From Roseithermus sacchariphilus (GTDB lineage: Bacteria; Bacteroidota; Rhodothermia; Rhodothermales; MEBIC09517): a DNA stretch of 64,000 nucleotides. The stretch's first letter is position 1; every line of letters begins with the position of its first letter. The translations under genes were made by a program, and so were the position numbers. Where the stretch lies: the NCBI GenBank assembly GCA_003285105.1, contig CP030158.1, positions 3,768,449 to 3,832,448 on the forward strand, read 5' to 3'. Under the pieces are notes generated by a model. It worked only from the letters and a program-made list of their open reading frames with translations. It was not told the origin of the DNA and searched no databases. Below are positions 62,765 to 64,000 of the stretch, piece by piece.

Positions 62765-62780
62765 CGAACGGCCTCGCACG

Positions 62781-62814
62781 AAAACGCCCGCAGACACGGG
62801 CGTGCTGCGGGCGT
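62781..62814 (-). terminator. Terminator between the exonuclease and YceI genes
   Basis: ACGCCCGCAG (62784-62793) pairs with CTGCGGGCGT (62805-62814). On the minus strand it ends in TTTTC, so it terminates the YceI gene; it may also stop the plus-strand transcript. Confidence 0.75.
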
Positions 62815-62868
62815 GGGATGAAAACCGGATCGACGCCGGGCGGGCAGACGCGTCGCCCGAGAGCGACG

Positions 62869-63462
62869 TCAGTTGGCCGTATCGGGCGTAGCCACCAGAT
62901 CGAAGTGGACCACGACGTCCTTGGCCACACGCCAGGCTCCGAACATGGCCACCGGCGGCTTGATGCCGTAGGCCGTCATGTCCAGCTCGTGGCTGCCCGT
63001 GAAGCGAAGGCTGCCGTCATCGGCCCGGGTGCCCTGCACCTGCATGGCGATTTCGTTCGTCACACCGTGCAGAGTCAGGTTACCGCGGGTGTCCAGCACG
63101 AAGCCGTCGCCGTCCCCGTTCGCCGGCACCGCCTCGATGAGCGTGTAGGTGATCTCCGGGAAGGCCTCGACTTCGAGCGCGTTGTGCATGTTCTTGTCCA
63201 TGATCACACTCTTGTCGCTCACCACCTGGTTTGCGGGGATGGTCACCTGAACCTGCTGGAGTACCGGCGTCTCCGCATCGGCCAGCGTCAGCGTCCCGGA
63301 GAGTTGCTTGGCATAGACCGTCCAGTCGCTTTTGTTGGACGTACCCTCGATCCGCATCGAGCTTTCCGGCGAGATCGTGTAGGTGGTCTGCGCCGACGCC
63401 GCGCCGATGAACAGGAACGTCATCAGAACGAGCCGGCCAGCGTGCGTGAGCATTTTCTTCAT
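62869..63462 (-). CDS. YceI family periplasmic protein
   Basis: 197 residues with a signal peptide ending ASAQ. The lipocalin-like YceI fold is shown by YTISPESSMRIEGTSNKSDW, VQVTIPANQVV, GNLTLHGVTNEIAMQVQG and ELDMTAYGIKPP. Known members bind polyisoprenoids or other amphiphiles. The ATG giving MKKMLTHAG is the signal start. Monocistronic, diverging from the oxidoreductase at the window end. Confidence 0.93.
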   Translation of the reverse strand: MKKMLTHAGRLVLMTFLFIGAASAQTTYTISPESSMRIEGTSNKSDWTVYAKQLSGTLTLADAETPVLQQVQVTIPANQVVSDKSVIMDKNMHNALEVEAFPEITYTLIEAVPANGDGDGFVLDTRGNLTLHGVTNEIAMQVQGTRADDGSLRFTGSHELDMTAYGIKPPVAMFGAWRVAKDVVVHFDLVATPDTAN

Positions 63463-63819
63463 GATCGAGCGAGCATCTGGCGAAACGAATGAACGTGGAG
63501 GAGGCGGGGCTGCGCCAGGACGCAGCAGCCTCGCCCGTCGGAACGACCCCTGAAGTACCGGCGGGCCGCCGTTTGGTTCGCCCCCCGGCCGATCCTCCGG
63601 GAGCCAGCATACGACGTGCGCGCGCGACGGGCTGTAAGGATTTCCCGGCACCCGATCCCATGCGATTGCCTACGGAAGCCTTTTCATCGTTGCAAGAAAT
63701 TTTATAATTGCGGAGTTTGGGACACTGGCAATCGACCCCGGCCACAGAGGCCCCGCCCCGGCGCCGGGTTGTTTGTACCATCACCGTTCAGCCCCCCTTA
63801 TTCAGCAGCAGGAAGCATC
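63463..63819. other. Intergenic region between yceI-like and oxidoreductase genes
   Basis: 357 bp without a gene. Apart from the promoter-like TATAAT at 63703-63708, I see no RNA gene, repeat or convincing small coding frame. Confidence 0.5.
63690..63718 (+). promoter_or_regulatory. AT-rich promoter upstream of the last gene
   Basis: The only strongly AT-rich stretch nearby: TTGCAAG at 63690 and TATAATTG at 63703-63710, close to both a sigma-70 -10 box and the Bacteroidota TAnnTTTG box. About 110 bp before the start codon. Confidence 0.55.
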
Positions 63820-64000
63820 ATGAAACACCGGAAGAAGATCACCCGAACGCCCGACCCCTCGCGCCGCGACTTCATCCGCAAGGGCGCCGTCGCCGCCACG
63901 GCCATGATTGCGGGCTGTTCGCCCAAGGCCGCCGAGCAGGTCGTGGACACGGCCAGCCGCACCGCCCCGGCGACGGGCGCCGTGCTCGGCGCCAACGACC
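63820..64000 (+). CDS. Tat-exported oxidoreductase, Gfo/Idh/MocA-type (5' part)
   Basis: The first 60 codons of a protein that runs off the window. A twin-arginine signal (SRRDFIRKGAVAATAMIAGC) is preceded by Lys/Arg residues and followed by a Cys, so a lipoprotein is possible. The visible end TGAVLGAND is the usual lead-in to the NAD(P)-binding domain of Tat-exported Gfo/Idh/MocA oxidoreductases, but the domain itself is not visible. An AGGAAG ribosome site lies 4 nt before the ATG. Confidence 0.75.
   Translation, partial: MKHRKKITRTPDPSRRDFIRKGAVAATAMIAGCSPKAAEQVVDTASRTAPATGAVLGAND

Overview
The window is high-GC (roughly two-thirds G+C by eye) bacterial chromosomal DNA, most consistent with the phylum Rhodothermota (Rhodothermaceae-like; Bacteroidota in the broad sense). 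Evidence: type IX secretion (T9SS) C-terminal sorting domains ending in the YPNPFNP-type motif on three exported proteins, a PorV/PorQ-family outer-membrane protein, a TonB-dependent receptor with a carboxypeptidase-like plug extension, OmpH/Skp in tandem, and promoter-like TAnCTT(T/G) elements resembling the Bacteroidota -7 box. No rRNA, tRNA, CRISPR array, prophage or insertion sequence was found. High GC produces very long spurious open frames opposite most genes; these are left out.

Layout. 1-10.1 kb (minus strand): envelope-biogenesis run dxr, rseP, uppS, bamA, two skp/ompH genes and a strong terminator, followed by two small proteins, panB and surE (cut by the window edge). 10.4-23.2 kb (plus): exported TPR protein, a secreted protein of the type often mislabelled asparagine synthetase B, acyl-CoA thioesterase, a small outer-membrane protein, an RmlD-like reductase, serS, a DUF1800/DUF1501 exported pair and two tandem WG-repeat lipoproteins. 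23.3-28.9 kb (minus): a stress cassette (DUF5335, HdeD-like, universal stress protein, GrpE, DnaJ/CbpA-like, Hsp20, YegS-like lipid kinase). 29.1-33.9 kb (plus): FtsH, a bacterial eRF1-like (baeRF) protein with a GGQ motif, an FKBP lipoprotein gene broken by a frameshift, and a zinc-type CDF transporter. 33.9-34.9 kb (minus): Smr protein and exported methyltransferase.

35.2-47.9 kb (plus) is the most interesting part: a tight seven-gene run encoding two large surface proteins (one with OB-fold-like nucleic-acid-binding features and a T9SS tail), a lipoprotein, a TonB-dependent receptor, a PorV/PorQ protein, an NHL/beta-propeller-like lipoprotein and a secreted endonuclease/exonuclease/phosphatase with a T9SS tail. 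I infer, without proof, a cell-surface system for processing and importing extracellular nucleic acid or its phosphate/nucleoside products.

47.9-64 kb: a small lipoprotein, isoaspartyl peptidase, an ECF sigma factor with a strong terminator, a sugar-acid locus (UxaC, amidohydrolase, gluconate dehydrogenase subunit 3-like, GMC oxidoreductase), a perfect 15 x 16-bp tandem repeat, an S9 peptidase, a lipoprotein, a cNMP/CBS/DUF294 protein with a DEDDh exonuclease, a YceI protein and the start of a Tat-exported oxidoreductase. Three intergenic hairpins built from related (GG)TCAGC words punctuate the region.
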